A stretch of DNA of 64,000 nucleotides from Lotus japonicus (taxonomy: Eukaryota; Streptophyta; Magnoliopsida; Fabales; Fabaceae). Each line of letters begins with the position of its first letter. Position 1 is the first letter of the stretch. A model generated the notes under the pieces. It was not told where the DNA came from. It was given only the letters and a program-made list of their open reading frames with translations, and made no database searches. The position numbers and the translations under genes are program-made. This document shows positions 44,941 through 57,123 of the stretch, piece by piece. The DNA is taken from positions 66,424,722-66,488,721 of the forward strand of contig NC_080045.1 in assembly GCF_012489685.1 (NCBI RefSeq), in the 5' to 3' direction.

Positions 44941-47900
44941 CTACAACTCTTTCAGATGCTTAAATTCGTCGCAATCAGCTCCAACCTCACTTAGTGACAA
45001 GAAAAGCTTTGGCACTATCTTGGCCAGCATCAGCTTGAAACCCACAGAGGTTGAATTCTGGCAGCTCTTGTCACTCACAGATGCATCTCTAGTCAGTGTG
45101 CCAATCAAGTAACCTTTCATATATGCATCACATGCCTTGAGGATGTTATGACCGCGCCTCCTAAAATGTTCTTTGATGAGCACTTCAAAATCCTAGAGTA
45201 GTCAAATACAGATATCAGTCACAACAATATACTTTGCTCAATTAAAAGAAACATCAGTAGTCACAACAAAAAAGATTGAAAACATTAGCATGCAGATGTG
45301 GCATGGTAGAGATACTTTGCTATGAACATTATTACAATCACCTTGGGAGGTTTCCGCATAAGATACATCATGGTCTTGCAGTTCAGTAAAAATGTATTCT
45401 CATTGTATGACAATGAATTCTTCTCTCCTTCAGCTGTTCCAACTTGCTTATCATACCCAGCTTCATTGAAGTAAGGCTTCGAGTTGAGTACTAACCCTTG
45501 CAGTGAAACAAGGACCTGAAGGATGCTAGAAGATTTTGGATCCCAAACTTCATTCCCTCTGCCAGTCCAAGTATTTAAAAGGCTAAGGCAAACCTTTCCT
45601 TCCTCATACAAATTTGGGTTAATACGCCAACCACCAGAATGATAGTATGCTGACTGCATCATTTGAGAGAGACAAAACAAACATGAGATGCACCCCTTTA
45701 GGCCAATGATGCATTAGGCTAAACAGTTCAATTAAGCGTTTGATGTCAATAAGCACTAATCATATAAACACTTATTCATAAGCTAATTTGAAAAGCCTAA
45801 TGAAATAAGCTCAAGATAGTTTATAGATAAGTATAAACACTTATTCGTAAGCTAATTAAAAAGTTAATTAAAATAAGCTCAAAAGACAAGAGCTTATATA
45901 AGCTATTTTCATAAACACAACCAAACATCTGTTTGAGCGCTTATATTATAAGATAACCTTGAAAAACTCTTTCAAACGCACACTAAATTTATACAAATTG
46001 CATGTGTTATTTACATCTATCAATATTTTTTTCTTTCTAGCAGGGGCATAATAAATTGGACAGCAGTGAAGCTTCAAATTGGTGTGGTTGGTTAGTTTAT
46101 TGGTTTTTTGGGAGATTTTTTGCATACTAATTTTTGGGTTCTCTATTATGATTTATGGCCTATGGATGTTTCTAAATGGTTAAGATGTAATGGTTTCAGT
46201 TCCTACTTGAGAAGGGTTGTTCTCAAGATCTCTATTTTTATTGAAAGGAAATTTTTGCTTCCAAAAAAAAGCTTCAAATAATATTCCTTACCGGTGGAAC
46301 ATCAGGGTACTCTGGTGGAAGGTGAAAATCAAAGAAAAACAGCCCATCTTGGTATGGTGTCCCATATGGCCCTAAAATAACTGCTCTCAGGAGATCCATT
46401 CTATCTTCATAAACTCGTACATAGATTTCCTCTGTCAAAATGTATCTATTGTTTAGACTAATTGAAATGGGTGCATAGCGCACTACACAACTTAAATGGC
46501 ATCAAATAAAATTATCACCAACCAGGAAGGTTATTCTGTAGTATACTCCAATCTTGTTGCACCTTCTTAAACCATTTCCGGTTGTTACTCTGAAAGCGGA
46601 GTGAAAATCATTTGTGATCTCAGTACAATATAATAAAAGGATGTTACATTTGAAAGAAACAAGGCAAGTATTTGAGTGTATCTGTGTGAATAGTGACAAG
46701 TTAGAGGCACTGCCACGCATACCTGTCCATTTGCACCAATAAAATAATGGTCAGAAGGATCTGTTGTAATGTCAAAATGTTTCACACCGCAAGCATCATT
46801 GTCACAAATTGCAGGAGCATCTTCATTCCTCAAGCTACACAGTGTCTTAGATGCTTCCAAAATTTCAGTTTCTGGAACAACTTGCTCATTTCCCCCACTC
46901 TTACTGTCTGAGTCGTCACCATCAATGCTAATGCAATTCTGGGAACTAGACTCATCACTAACTAGTGATTGACATTCATTTTCACCCTTGGACTTCAAGT
47001 GACCAGGATCGAAGTCCCTTTGGCCCCTTGAGAATATTCCACTGGCAAGTCTGGTGAAGAAATGAAATGCTGCAAGGGGAACAGAGAGTGCTGCAGCCCT
47101 ACCAGACTCGCTCTCTTCTGCCTCAGAAGTGACACTGCTTGAATTTTCCCTCTCAATACCCTGCATGTCATAATGTGGCATGATTGAAAAATGGGCTAAT
47201 AATAACTCCAACAAAAATAGTTTCTTGACTAACACTCTACCAAAGACAAAGCATTTCCCCAAGTGAGGAACTGACTCAAAGACCTTTAGAATGAGGAAAT
47301 AGTAATTTCTTTTTTTTGTAAGTTTAACCACTTCATCCATCAGATATTATTAACCATTTACACTTAGATGCACAGCAGAGAAGATTTGTATATAAAGAAA
47401 GGTAGACCAAAAAAACGAAAGAGCAAGGCAGCCATACAACAGCCAGATTTTGCAAGATTGGGATCTCTAGATTTCCAGATCCCGGATTCTTGTTAATGAG
47501 TAGAAGCAACTTATAGACAAGCATCATCAAATGGCAGCTTTTGTCCTTAGGCCTCAGAAAGAAACATGTTTCAGACTTACTAATAACCACAGCACAGCAG
47601 GAAAAAGAAACAAACCTCTCTGGAATCCTCTGGGACTTCCATTTCATCATCATTAACAGTTTCCCAGCTTGCAGCATCACTTACTTCACTCCCAGCAGCA
47701 ATCGATTCATCATCATCGTCTCGACCAACAACATAGATTGCTTGGGGTCCAACCTGGAAGTACAGTATACTATCAATAGTTGAAGTGGAAATTTTGTGGA
47801 AAACTTGTGTCATCAGACACAAACGTGTTCTTAAAAAGACACTCCACATATACAAGTATACTAACCTCAATCTTTCAAAATTTGCATCCAAGAGACTTTA

Positions 47901-50586
47901 GAACAGAAGGATAGATTTTAAAGAGTCTAATACAATTGTCATTCGAAGTTGTGAATTAGAATGGACCAAAAAACCAAAATTCTTAACCTATTTTGCCTCA
48001 AATATTCTGTTCAACTTACTACTAAAGGATACATACTAAAATAGCACAGAATCACATTCACTTTGAATCCCCCCCCCCCCAACACACAGATTCTACCTCA
48101 ACATGCCTAGGTGTGTGTACCAGGCTACCAGCCATTGTTCCAAAAGACGTTACAATGTAGGTGGTCTAAAACCTTACAACCAACTATATTAAGAAAAACA
48201 AAGAGTTCATCCTCTCCCCTGATTATAAGATCAACGTAAAAAGGAAAAAGATAATTGGCATTGTTCTGCCTTCGCTCAATGTAACAGAAAGGAACCTACC
48301 CTATAATTTATAAAATTCTTGCAACACTAGGACACAACGTCAGATATTTAACAGCCTTAATATGTAATACTACAAATTGTACAGCCTTGAAATTTCCACC
48401 AGACACTAATATAATAGAAGCATTTCTTCAGTTTCCATCAACAAAAATAAGATGTAATGAAGATGCTAGTGTTGCACCAATGGTGTGAACTTCAAAGCAG
48501 TAGATATGCAGCATTTATCTTTTATGCACAGAAAAAAAAAACGAAATTAGCATACCGTTGACACCATCCCATCAGCCCAAGTAACTTCAATATCACCATT
48601 CTTAAGACCAGTAATATTTCCAACCCACGAGAGGTCTGAGAACTCCCCACAAGTTTCACCAGAAGATACACTTTGTACTTTAGTGGTACCTGTTTGGTTT
48701 TTCACTTCTTTTTTAATCCCATTTTCATCATTTTTCTGCTTTGATTTGTCCATGGACTGTCCAACAGAAGCTGTTTCTAAAGAGACGGACACAGGTGAAA
48801 GTCGAACAACCACATCTCCATAACAGTAATCATAATCAGGATGGCCCTCTAGCTCATACACACTTACAACTTCCTCATTATCAAACTCCCGTGGATCTTC
48901 TGCTCTTTCAACTGGTTTTAACCACCTCACACAAGCTGTCCGCTCCTTGGCATCAACACTTCTGACCACTCCAACTCGTCTAGTTTCACTAGTATCCTCA
49001 CCAACATCAGAGGTCTTCTCTACCACATATTGTTCTGAAACAAATTCATGATCACCAGGATTATCTATAGGAATTAAACTCGTAGAATTAAGTTCCCGCT
49101 CTATAGTTCCATCTTGCCATGCAACATCAACTCTTGACCTAGTGTTAGCAATCAAAAGAGCTTTCTCAAAACTTTCTTCTTTCTTACGGGTCCTTTTTTC
49201 TTTCCTAATGACAACTTTCCTTATTTTCTTGCGGTGAAGAGGCCAAGTTTCATGGACAGGGTCCTTTGATACTGAGACAGAACTACCACACGAGCTAGAA
49301 TCGCGTGAAGGATTACTTCTATCATTACCTTCCAAAGCACCAACAGGATCAAGGTCCATTGCATCCTTATTCCCATTTGATTCTTCAACAGTAGCTTCTT
49401 CTGAATCACACCCGCTTCTTGTCTGATTAGAATATAATTCAGTATTACCAGAATTGGTAAGTTCTGATTTAGAAATGCTTTTGCCCATGGAAACTGAGGA
49501 TGGAAGTGCTGAAGATGGCAAGAGACACCAGTCACCCAATTGCCAATTTGTATGAGCGAAACAAGACAATAATTTTAAGTCTTTTGGACTCTGCTCCTCC
49601 GCTGGGGAAGTAGAAGAATATGGCCCATAACCTGCAGATGCTATCCAATAAACAAACACAGATGCAACTGTAACCTTAGTTACAGTTCCTTCTAACCTAT
49701 TAGCTTTCCACAAGCCGGACAGCCATCTTGAATTCTTGAAGACTGATGAAGAGCTAGCCCTAACACGTTGCCCAGGGTAATAAGGGAAATGCCCATCTTC
49801 AATAAAATTCTTAGAAATTGGTTTAAGATTCAATGGATCAGCTTTGGAGACTTTACAAACTGAACCATCATCAAATAAGATAGTCACATTATCCATAACA
49901 TCATCAATTCTGCCTAGCCAGGGCCCATGCACCACATAATCACCAACAGTGAAATCCCTAATACGCTTTAAGTTTTTTGATGAGACATCTTTTATTATCG
50001 ATCCATCTTGGGCGAACAAATCCACACTTATGTTGACATCAACCACTACACCCAATTGCCCAGTAGGATTTGAAGCAGCAGCAACAAAATCCCCATGTAA
50101 GAATCCACGATCAATAACTTCTACATCACTGAAATTCTGCGTGGATTCAGATTCATCCATCCAGAGTACACGCAGCTGGTCAGCCAGAAGAGCACCAGTT
50201 TTAGCATTTCCAGAACCATCATTCCTACCAGAATTTCTACTACCATTATTACTATCATTTCTCCCCTCCCCATCACCATCCTCATCCTCACTATCATCCT
50301 CATCGTCAGTGATTCCACTATCTGAATCCGAATCCGAATCACCAGCAACTTCTGTCACAATCCCAATCATGCTACTAGTATTCTTCTTCACAACATCTTG
50401 TCTATAGATATGTTGGGCACTACTTTTCTTAACAGGCTCACCCACTTCCCTGCTTTCAGTATTTACACTTTGATTGATGTTTGCAGACACACACCCATTA
50501 TCTCCATGGTTCAAAGAGCTACTAGCACAGGCATTTTCAGCAGGCTCATTGTCTTCAGAAACTCCTTCAAGTCGTTGAACTCCCAT
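44941..50586 (-). CDS. UBC23: Large ubiquitin-conjugating enzyme E2 23 (UBE2O / PHO2 family)
   Basis: This family combines a long N-terminal region with a C-terminal UBC fold and can act as an E2/E3 hybrid. Exons on the minus strand: 48556-50586, 47616-47753, 46723-47160, 46523-46589, 46292-46431, 45342-45653, 44941-45192, giving 1125 residues; the Arabidopsis protein is about 1100. The N-terminal exon has an acidic run (DSDSDSGITDDEDDSEDEDG) and SH3-like repeats such as DFTVGDYVVHGPWLGRIDDV, WLSGLWKANRLEGTVTKVTV and DYDYCYGDVVVRLSPVS. The UBC domain spans about residues 870-1000: RKWFKKVQQDWSILQNNLP, LRAVILGPYGTPYQDGLFFF, DFHLPPEYPDVPPS, then NPNLYEEGKVCLSLLNTWTG with catalytic C960. The start ATG follows an acceptor (GATTTAG|ATGG), so the 5' UTR is spliced. 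All phases agree. Confidence 0.93.
45735..45985. repeat. AT-rich repeat in the flank of UBC23 intron 5
   Basis: Contains two similar passages with AAACACTTATTC-TAAGCTAATT and AATAAGCTCAA, about 60 bp apart, plus AGCTTATATAAGCT. It resembles the block in the phytocyanin intron at 43370-43500. Boundaries are uncertain. Confidence 0.45.
46080..46268 (+). mobile_element. Short retroposed insertion in UBC23 intron 5
   Basis: A 189 bp insert ends in eight A residues and is bracketed by the 11 bp direct repeat AAGCTTCAAAT (46069-46079 and 46269-46279). These are the marks of LINE-mediated retroposition. The insert itself looks like a LINE 3' tail with no intact frame. It lies opposite to the direction of UBC23 transcription. 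Confidence 0.75.
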
Positions 50587-51530
50587 CTAAATCATAATAT
50601 ATCAATGTCATTAGATAGTCATTCTAATCTTGTAATTCAGCTAACAAAAAAAGAGTTACCAGAATTGATTTTGAGGAAAGCGAAGCTGATCCAAAAAATG
50701 CTAGAGGGCACGGGAAAAATCCAACGTTTAACTAAATAACAATAAATGGAATACTCAAAGCACATTTGAATAAATTGGTTCAGGGCTAAACATGAAACAA
50801 ATTTGACATGAAAAGAAAAAGACGCAGAAAGCCACCGACTTTCAAGTATAGTTCAAAAAGCAAAAGCCAAGCTCATTGTGGATCTATAAGCACAATACAT
50901 AACCAGACAAAAACATGGTTTTTAGCTGCCAATCGCAACCCATTTTGCAGAATTCAAATTCACACGCAATCAAAACATCAACAACAAACCGCTAAAGTTC
51001 AATCACAAAACATCAAAATCAACATCAACCTCAACAAAAGTGAAAATCTACAGCAGAACAAGGATTCAAACAACCTAAAGCAGCTCAAACATTCAAACAA
51101 ATTGACCTGATTTTTCAAACCAAAACCAAATCAACGAATGAGCTGATTTTACATGTTTCACCACCGCCACAAAGGGTTAATCATATCGGAACAAAATTTT
51201 GAATTTGAGTATGCGAATAAAAACCAATATTAGCAATTAAATTCAATAAAAAAATTGAAGTGTAATAGAAAACCCAGCAATGAGAACAAGAGAACCAGAT
51301 TCTCAGTATACCTTGCGAAAAAGTGGAACAAATTCCGATATCAGATGAAGACGACGACCATGAAGATGAACAACAACAACAAAAACTACGAAACTTTCTG
51401 CAAACAAATGTATATGTTCCAGAGAGTGAGGGTAGTATGGTAATTCTACATTCTGCTTTGAAATCCAGCCATTCAGCTATGTGTGCAAAACCCTATCACC
51501 ACCGTTGGTTTTGAAGACTTTTGTCTAGAT
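50587..51530 (-). other. UBC23 5' leader region
   Basis: Upstream of the UBC23 ATG an acceptor-like sequence indicates a leader intron. A GA/CA-rich stretch at about 51290-51430 is a plausible first non-coding exon and promoter. Plus-strand frames in 50808-51514 are low-complexity and not taken as genes. Confidence 0.4.
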
Positions 51531-53400
51531 GGAAAAAAAAAATTTGTTGTTTTTGAAGATGGGCTTTTTAAAAATAAATTAGGGTGTTTTACATTTTTTT
51601 TGTCATTAAATTTGTTTTTTTTACTTTAATTAATGTCTTTATTTTAAGATAGGATTTGGATTTTTCAGCCACAAAAATAGGTGGAAGCAAATAAAATAGA
51701 AATTTTATATAAGATGTTTAGTTCCCAAGTAAAGTAATGAAAATGCTTTTTTAGGTGATGCAAGTTTCAGATTGTTTAGAATTCATTTAGAATTAGAAGT
51801 AGTCTTTCCTCCCAAGACAATGCCTAATTTTATCAGCAAACGTAAGGTATAAATGGATTTAGGTGAAGTGATGCCTATGACTTCATTGTTAAATTGAATT
51901 ATAATAAAAAGGAGGCCCTTAATAAAAACTCTTTCTTTTCTCCTCCTCAAATCCATTTATTTTGTCTTTTAAATCACAATTAGTCTTAAGTTAGCTATAT
52001 TTTTTTATATGTCGAGTAGTTGGTTCAAGTGGTACATGATAGTTAATTTCCTTTAAGCAATGTCTCGGATTTAAATCTTGTGAATGAAAAAAATTAAGCT
52101 GGAAAATGTAGATATTTTCAACTCGAACATGATTGCATTCGAAGGAGAATATCTGTAAGCTTAAAAAAACTATATTTTTTTCATAATAAATTCTTTTATT
52201 ATTACAATTATATTAATTGATTCTTTCGTCCATAGTTTTTTTTTTAAATAGTCCATAGTTATATATGAATGGATGAAGATATAAAATAAAATGGAATGTT
52301 AATATTAAATTCTATTATCTCGTTAATAATAAAATAGAATGAAGTCGTTTAAATCTATTTCATCCTCCACCCATTTTTTCTTTTTCATAATTTGTAAAGT
52401 TTTGAATGTTGGACTAATCATTAAATTAATAAATAAATGGCTTTCAATTCAATCGTTCCATAGTAATTTAATCGGGGTTGAACTGATGTTAAGGTCTTCC
52501 CTATTAAGGTTTTATCTCCGACTTTAGCGGAAGCTCTTGCGTTTAGGTGGGCTTTGTGGTTGCTATAGAGCTTTGTTTCCACCTCTTTTGCAAATTAGTT
52601 TGAATTGAAGAGGGTCTCCCCTCATTTCTACTTTGTTATTTGTGATATAAAGGTTGTCTTTGTGTCTATTTCTTCTTAGTGGTATGAATGATAGAAATAA
52701 AAGACATTGATCCTCATTTGATCTAACCCTTATTTCATAATCGTAGCCTCCAATATCACTTGAAGAATTAGGGTTCGTGTTAGAAAAGAGAAAGAACTCC
52801 TGAAGATTTCCCCTCTTTTTTTTTTGGTCAAAGGCTTTTTCATAAAAGAAAGCCCACAAGAGGTAGTACAAAGCAAGTGTTTCCAATGTAGGCCCGGGAG
52901 TGGTACAAAATGTCTTCTTCTTGCTCCTACACCTAACATCCAATCCAGGCCCAAGCCCATGAAAAAATGATGAAAATTAAAAAGTGTGACAGCGCAAGCC
53001 TAATAATGCAGACATGTTTAGCCACCACTTGATCATAATAATTAGAATACTCTCTCAAGTAATTCTTATTCTAACTTTTAAACTTCGATTATCTGTTAAG
53101 AATGTGATTCATTAGCTGCTATGTCTAACTTTTATCCTGTGTTTGGTTGGATAGAAAATAAGAGAAAGGAAATTGGATGTAGAGAAAACCATAATAGTTA
53201 GCAAGGTACCAATTCAGCAAGGTACCAAAGTGAGTAACTTAATTGATGGCAGCTTGCCATGCCTACATTGAACATTCCCTTATTTGCAACTTCATCAATC
53301 AATGTCAAATAATAGTGGGGAGATAAAATCTTTATTTTGGCACAAAGGCTAAAACAGACCTCAGTGATCCCTCTCACTTTTCTAGAAATTTAATTCATTA
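51531..53400. other. AT-rich intergenic DNA
   Basis: No gene recognised. The minus-strand frame 52563-52943 is 126 codons long but shows no family features and is probably repeat-derived. Poly(T)/poly(A) runs are frequent. Confidence 0.4.
52013..52100 (+). mobile_element. Decayed SINE-like element
   Basis: An exact A box TGGTTCAAGTG (about 52021) is followed about 50 bases later by a degraded B box GGATTTAAATCTTG and an A-rich stretch. Ends are not defined. Confidence 0.35.
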
Positions 53401-54310
53401 AAACAAGGATCATAGATCATTTTATTTGGTTAACATTGCTCCATCGCTGAGCTATGTTCCCCACAAACAAAATCTGACTTCTTCAAAAGCAGACCAGTTG
53501 AAATGCAGCCAAAAATATCTTCTAGTTCAGTGTATTCTATTATGGATCTGATTTTACTTGGGGATCTTCAAGCTTACTCAACACAAGTTGCTTCATGTAG
53601 CTGGGTTCTTTGCTAGCTCCTTCTCTGCAAGATAAGCAAAGCTGGTGAGTAAATATTGTGATAATGAAATAGTCATATTGTTAGAAATGATTAAGGTGTG
53701 ATTGAAACAACTTTATCCCAATTGATTTTGGTAAAATTTATTATGGTAAACATGAGTTGAAGTAGAAGTCATCTGTGTTCGGGTATATTTATGAAAAAAG
53801 GGATTTATATATGGTGATGTTGTGAAATACAATTGTAAATCTTACATTTGATTATATTCAATGCAGAAACTACTTTTTCAGTCTTTCTAGCTTCTATGTT
53901 GAATTAAGTTTGGGACTAAAATTAACTATGATTTTCAAACACATACATTAACATCCAAAAGTTGATTAAACTCTATGAGAATTAATTATGAAACAGATAA
54001 TAAGCGCTATTTTGAAATCCGTATAGAATTGATTCTAAAGCCAAAATTAATTATGTGGGAAAACTTAAGTGAGTAGCTTTGAGGTGTAACTTCTATGTGT
54101 CATAAACTCATAATTAATTGAGGAAACTGAAATGCATGAGCACTAAAACTACACCACTTTAGAACTGATTCTAATGCCCAAAATCAACATAAGTTATTCA
54201 CTCCTGCAACATGTTCAAAATATTTTTTCTAACAAGAGAATCTAGACCATTTTCTTGATTTTATTTTACATGAAAATTACTTGTGTCTTTGAAAAAAAAA
54301 AACTCTCAAT

Positions 54311-54384
54311 CATGCTAGCTCCAAATCCACAATAGCAAGGCATCTGCATTATCTTGATGTTAGCTCATAGTCATGTCAGCTCCT
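54311..54384 (-). pseudogene. Remnant of a SET-gene last exon (post-SET region)
   Basis: The minus strand contains a broken copy of the post-SET exon seen intact at 63920-64000. The stretch IMQMPCYCGFG corresponds to IVQMPCYCGAP there, but the following NCRKRLY end is lost and a stop precedes it. Flanking sequence with TCCTGCAAC-ATGTTCAAAAT and AACAAGAGAATCTA (about 54200-54245) also recurs near 63500-63545, so a larger piece of that gene's 3' region was duplicated. Confidence 0.6.
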
Positions 54385-54499
54385 ACAAGGAAACAAATAT
54401 ATAACAGATCCATATTATATCAACACACAATTGTATATTTATTAGTATTTTTTTCAGAGAAGGAAGTAAATAATAGCTAACCTTTAATTATTAGAAGTT

Positions 54500-55299
54500 A
54501 TCTCCTCCCCTTTTTGGAATTGGACTTGCCTTTGGCATTTGATTTCCCTTTGCGCTTCTTCTTAGACTTGACCTTCGACGTGCCACCAGAATTGCCACCA
54601 AACTTGCACTTAAACCATTTGCCAATTGCCTCATTTTCTATTTTCTTGTGAACCCGTGACAGGAGGGGGTGAAGTCAGAATTACTAAGAACTTCTCTTGT
54701 GCGCGACCTGATTTCGCCAAACGATCTCCACACTGGTTTGCTTCACGCGAACATATATGCGTCACAATCTGAGGAGCTCATAAATTTTTGTATGTCCAAC
54801 AAGTACTTTGAATAGGTATGGGCGGCAGCAAACTCTGGTTATTTATTGATTAAGTTGTAGGCGTCTTCAGAATCGGTTTCGATTATGACGTGCTTCAGTG
54901 TATGTGCAAGGTAACAAGCAATAGAAAAGCCTGCCAACTCACCGGAAAGAGCGCATCCCCCGTTCTTCATATCCGTAAAAAACACAACATTGCATCACCC
55001 GTATAATTTCTAAACACTCATCCGAAACCTACCCTCCCATTCTCATCGCGGAAACTTCTGTCAACAGTTATGGTAATGAAAGGGTTGTTATGCTTCGAAC
55101 ATCTCACCCAAGTGTCTCCATTATATAACTTTGCGATCGAACCAAACGAAGAGGAATTCACCCATTGTCTTAAGGTTTCGTGGTGAATGTGTGTGGATAG
55201 TGTCCTAGACCACTTATGCTCCTAGCCTCTTAACCCAGTGTGTGGATGGTAAAGTCCCAACCCCCTCATGAGCCGTAAGGCTGTGAAGAGTCTAGCGTT
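54500..55299 (-). pseudogene. RNase H-like retroelement remnant interrupted by the Copia
   Basis: The minus strand reads, across frameshifts and stops: HNNPFITITVDRSFRDENGR (the NxDGS-like active-site Asp region), CALSGELAGFSIACYLAH, ETDSEDAYNLINK, ICSREANQCGDRLAKSG and a basic Lys-rich end (VKSKKKRKGKSNAKGKSNS) with a stop near 54495. This matches the RNase H domain found at the end of plant LINEs and in domesticated RNase H-like genes. The 5' continuation is cut by the Copia inserted at 55300. Confidence 0.6.
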
Positions 55300-55304
55300 C
55301 CGCT

Positions 55305-55548
55305 TGAGAAATATATTGAAGCAAACTGACAATTTTATTGAATTTCAATAACAGAATAAATAGCCACATGCTAAACAAACATTCCACAAGAATAGGCTGA
55401 TCCTAACTGACCACTAGCCCACTCCTAAAACATGCTGCAAGCACAAACAAACAGACTTTGACTAATTCTAATTAAAGGGAAATAATAGACTCTGTTAATT
55501 AATTAATAAACTAATGCATAATAACTTGTAGCTGAAAATATTTTAACA
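55305..55548 (-). repeat. 3' LTR of the complete Copia (left on the plus strand)
   Basis: On the plus strand it starts TGAGAAATATATTGAAGCAA and ends GAAAATATTTTAACA. Nearly identical to 60870-61113. Confidence 0.93.
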
Positions 55549-55584
55549 TCCTCCCTTGAACTGAAGCCTCTCCATCCAAGATCT

Positions 55585-57123
55585 TCAGTTCACTTCCTCA
55601 TGATCTAATTCTGCTAAGTCACACATGCCGAGCTTTCCTCTGAGTCTCAGAAAAGTATCCAACTTGACTACCTTAGTCATCACATCAGCAATTTGTTCAT
55701 GTGTTCCACAGTGCTCCAATTCTATTATGCCATCTCTGACCAAGTCTCTTAGATAGTGAAACCTTACATCAATATGTTTACTCCTTCCATAGAGAACATG
55801 ATTCTTAGAAAGCTTAATTGTGGAACTGTTGTCACAACAGATCTTTGTACCTTCCTTCACACTTGATGTCCATCCCATCACCTCCAAAATTCTCTTCAAC
55901 CACACACACTGAGTAGCACATTGAGATGCTGCAACGAACTCTGCCTCTGTTGTAGAAAGAGTGACGACAGGCTGCTTCTTAGAAGCCCATGAAATAGCTC
56001 CTCCTGCTAGAAAGAACACATACGCACTTGTACTTTTCCTATCATCCACATCCCCTGCATAATCACCATCTGTGTAACCCAATAGACACTCATTCCCTTC
56101 ATTTTTCTTGTACCATATACCATAAGTGAGTGTCCCCTTCAGATACCTGAGAACTCTCTTTGCTGCTAACATGTGTTGTCTTGTTGGGGCTTGCATATAT
56201 CTGCTTAGCAAGCAAACTGTATACATTATATCAGGCCTTGTGGCTGTGATATACAACAGACTGCCAATGAGCTGCTTGTATTGAGTTGCATCAACAGAGA
56301 CACCATCACCTTTTACAGATAACTTAACACCAGGTACCATCGGATTATGAACAAAATTGCAGTCCAACAACTGAAATCTTTTCAGAATCTCCTTTGCATA
56401 CTTCTGTTGACTGATAAATATTCCCTCCTTACTTTGAAATACCTCCACACCCAGAAAATACCTCATTTTTCCTAAGTCTGTCATTTCAAACTCAGCATTC
56501 ATTGATGACTTAAACTCTTCCAATAATGAAGTAGTATTGCTGGTGTACATCACATCATCCACATATACACTTACCAGCAACACATGAGCTCCTTTCCTTT
56601 TGATAAATAGTGTGTGCTCGTATGTGCACCTTTCAAAACCAGCCTTGAGAAAGTATTTCTCGATTCTACTGTACCAAGCTCTTGGAGCTTGTTTTAACCC
56701 ATAAAGTGCTTTCTTAAGCTTATAAGCCTTTGATTCCTCCCCAACAACCACAAACCCTTGTGGTTGCTCCACATATACATCCTCGGTAAGCTCACCGTAT
56801 AAGAAAACACTCTTTACGTCCAGCTGACAAACAGGATAGCCATGGTATGCGGCAAAAGCTAGAAAGACTCTAATTGTGTCCCACCTAGCCACAGGAGCAA
56901 AGACTTCAGTGTAGTCTATACCTTCCTTCTGAGCGTACCCTTTCACAACCAATCGTGCTTTGTATTTATCAACACTCCCCTTCTCCTTCAACTTTGTTTT
57001 AAACACCCACTTTACCCCAATCTGCTTCACACCTGATGGAAGCTCAGTAAGATACCATGTATTGTTCTTCTCAATTGCTTGAATTTCTTGCTTCATAGAA
57101 ATTCTCCATTTCTCCTCCTTCAT
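55585..57123 (-). pseudogene. Copia reverse transcriptase and RNase H
   Basis: A 512-codon open stretch covers RT (MKQEIQAIEKNNTWYLTELP, ARLVVKGYAQKEGIDYTEVF, QLDVKSVFLYGELTEDVYVE, catalytic YVDD in VSVYVDDVMYTS) and RNase H (GYTDGDYAGDVDDRKSTSAY, STTEAEFVAASQ, CCDNSSTIKLSKN, HEQIADVMTK). Some conserved positions are changed, for example SVFL where NAFL is usual. It is the best preserved part of the element, but it is disconnected from the upstream frame by stops near 57124-57130. Confidence 0.9.

Noticed and set aside
48069..48080. C-run in a UBC23 intron
   Set aside because: Simple homopolymer, no associated feature.
52563..52943. 126-codon open frame on the minus strand
   Set aside because: No domain features, low-complexity stretches and repeat-like neighbourhood; likely chance or repeat-derived.
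53540..53624. Possible terminal exon on the minus strand (REGASKEPSYMKQLVLSK, then LEDPQVKSDP and a stop) after a good acceptor TTATCTTGCAG
   Set aside because: Protein-like composition, but no upstream exon or family could be found, so it is not listed as a gene.
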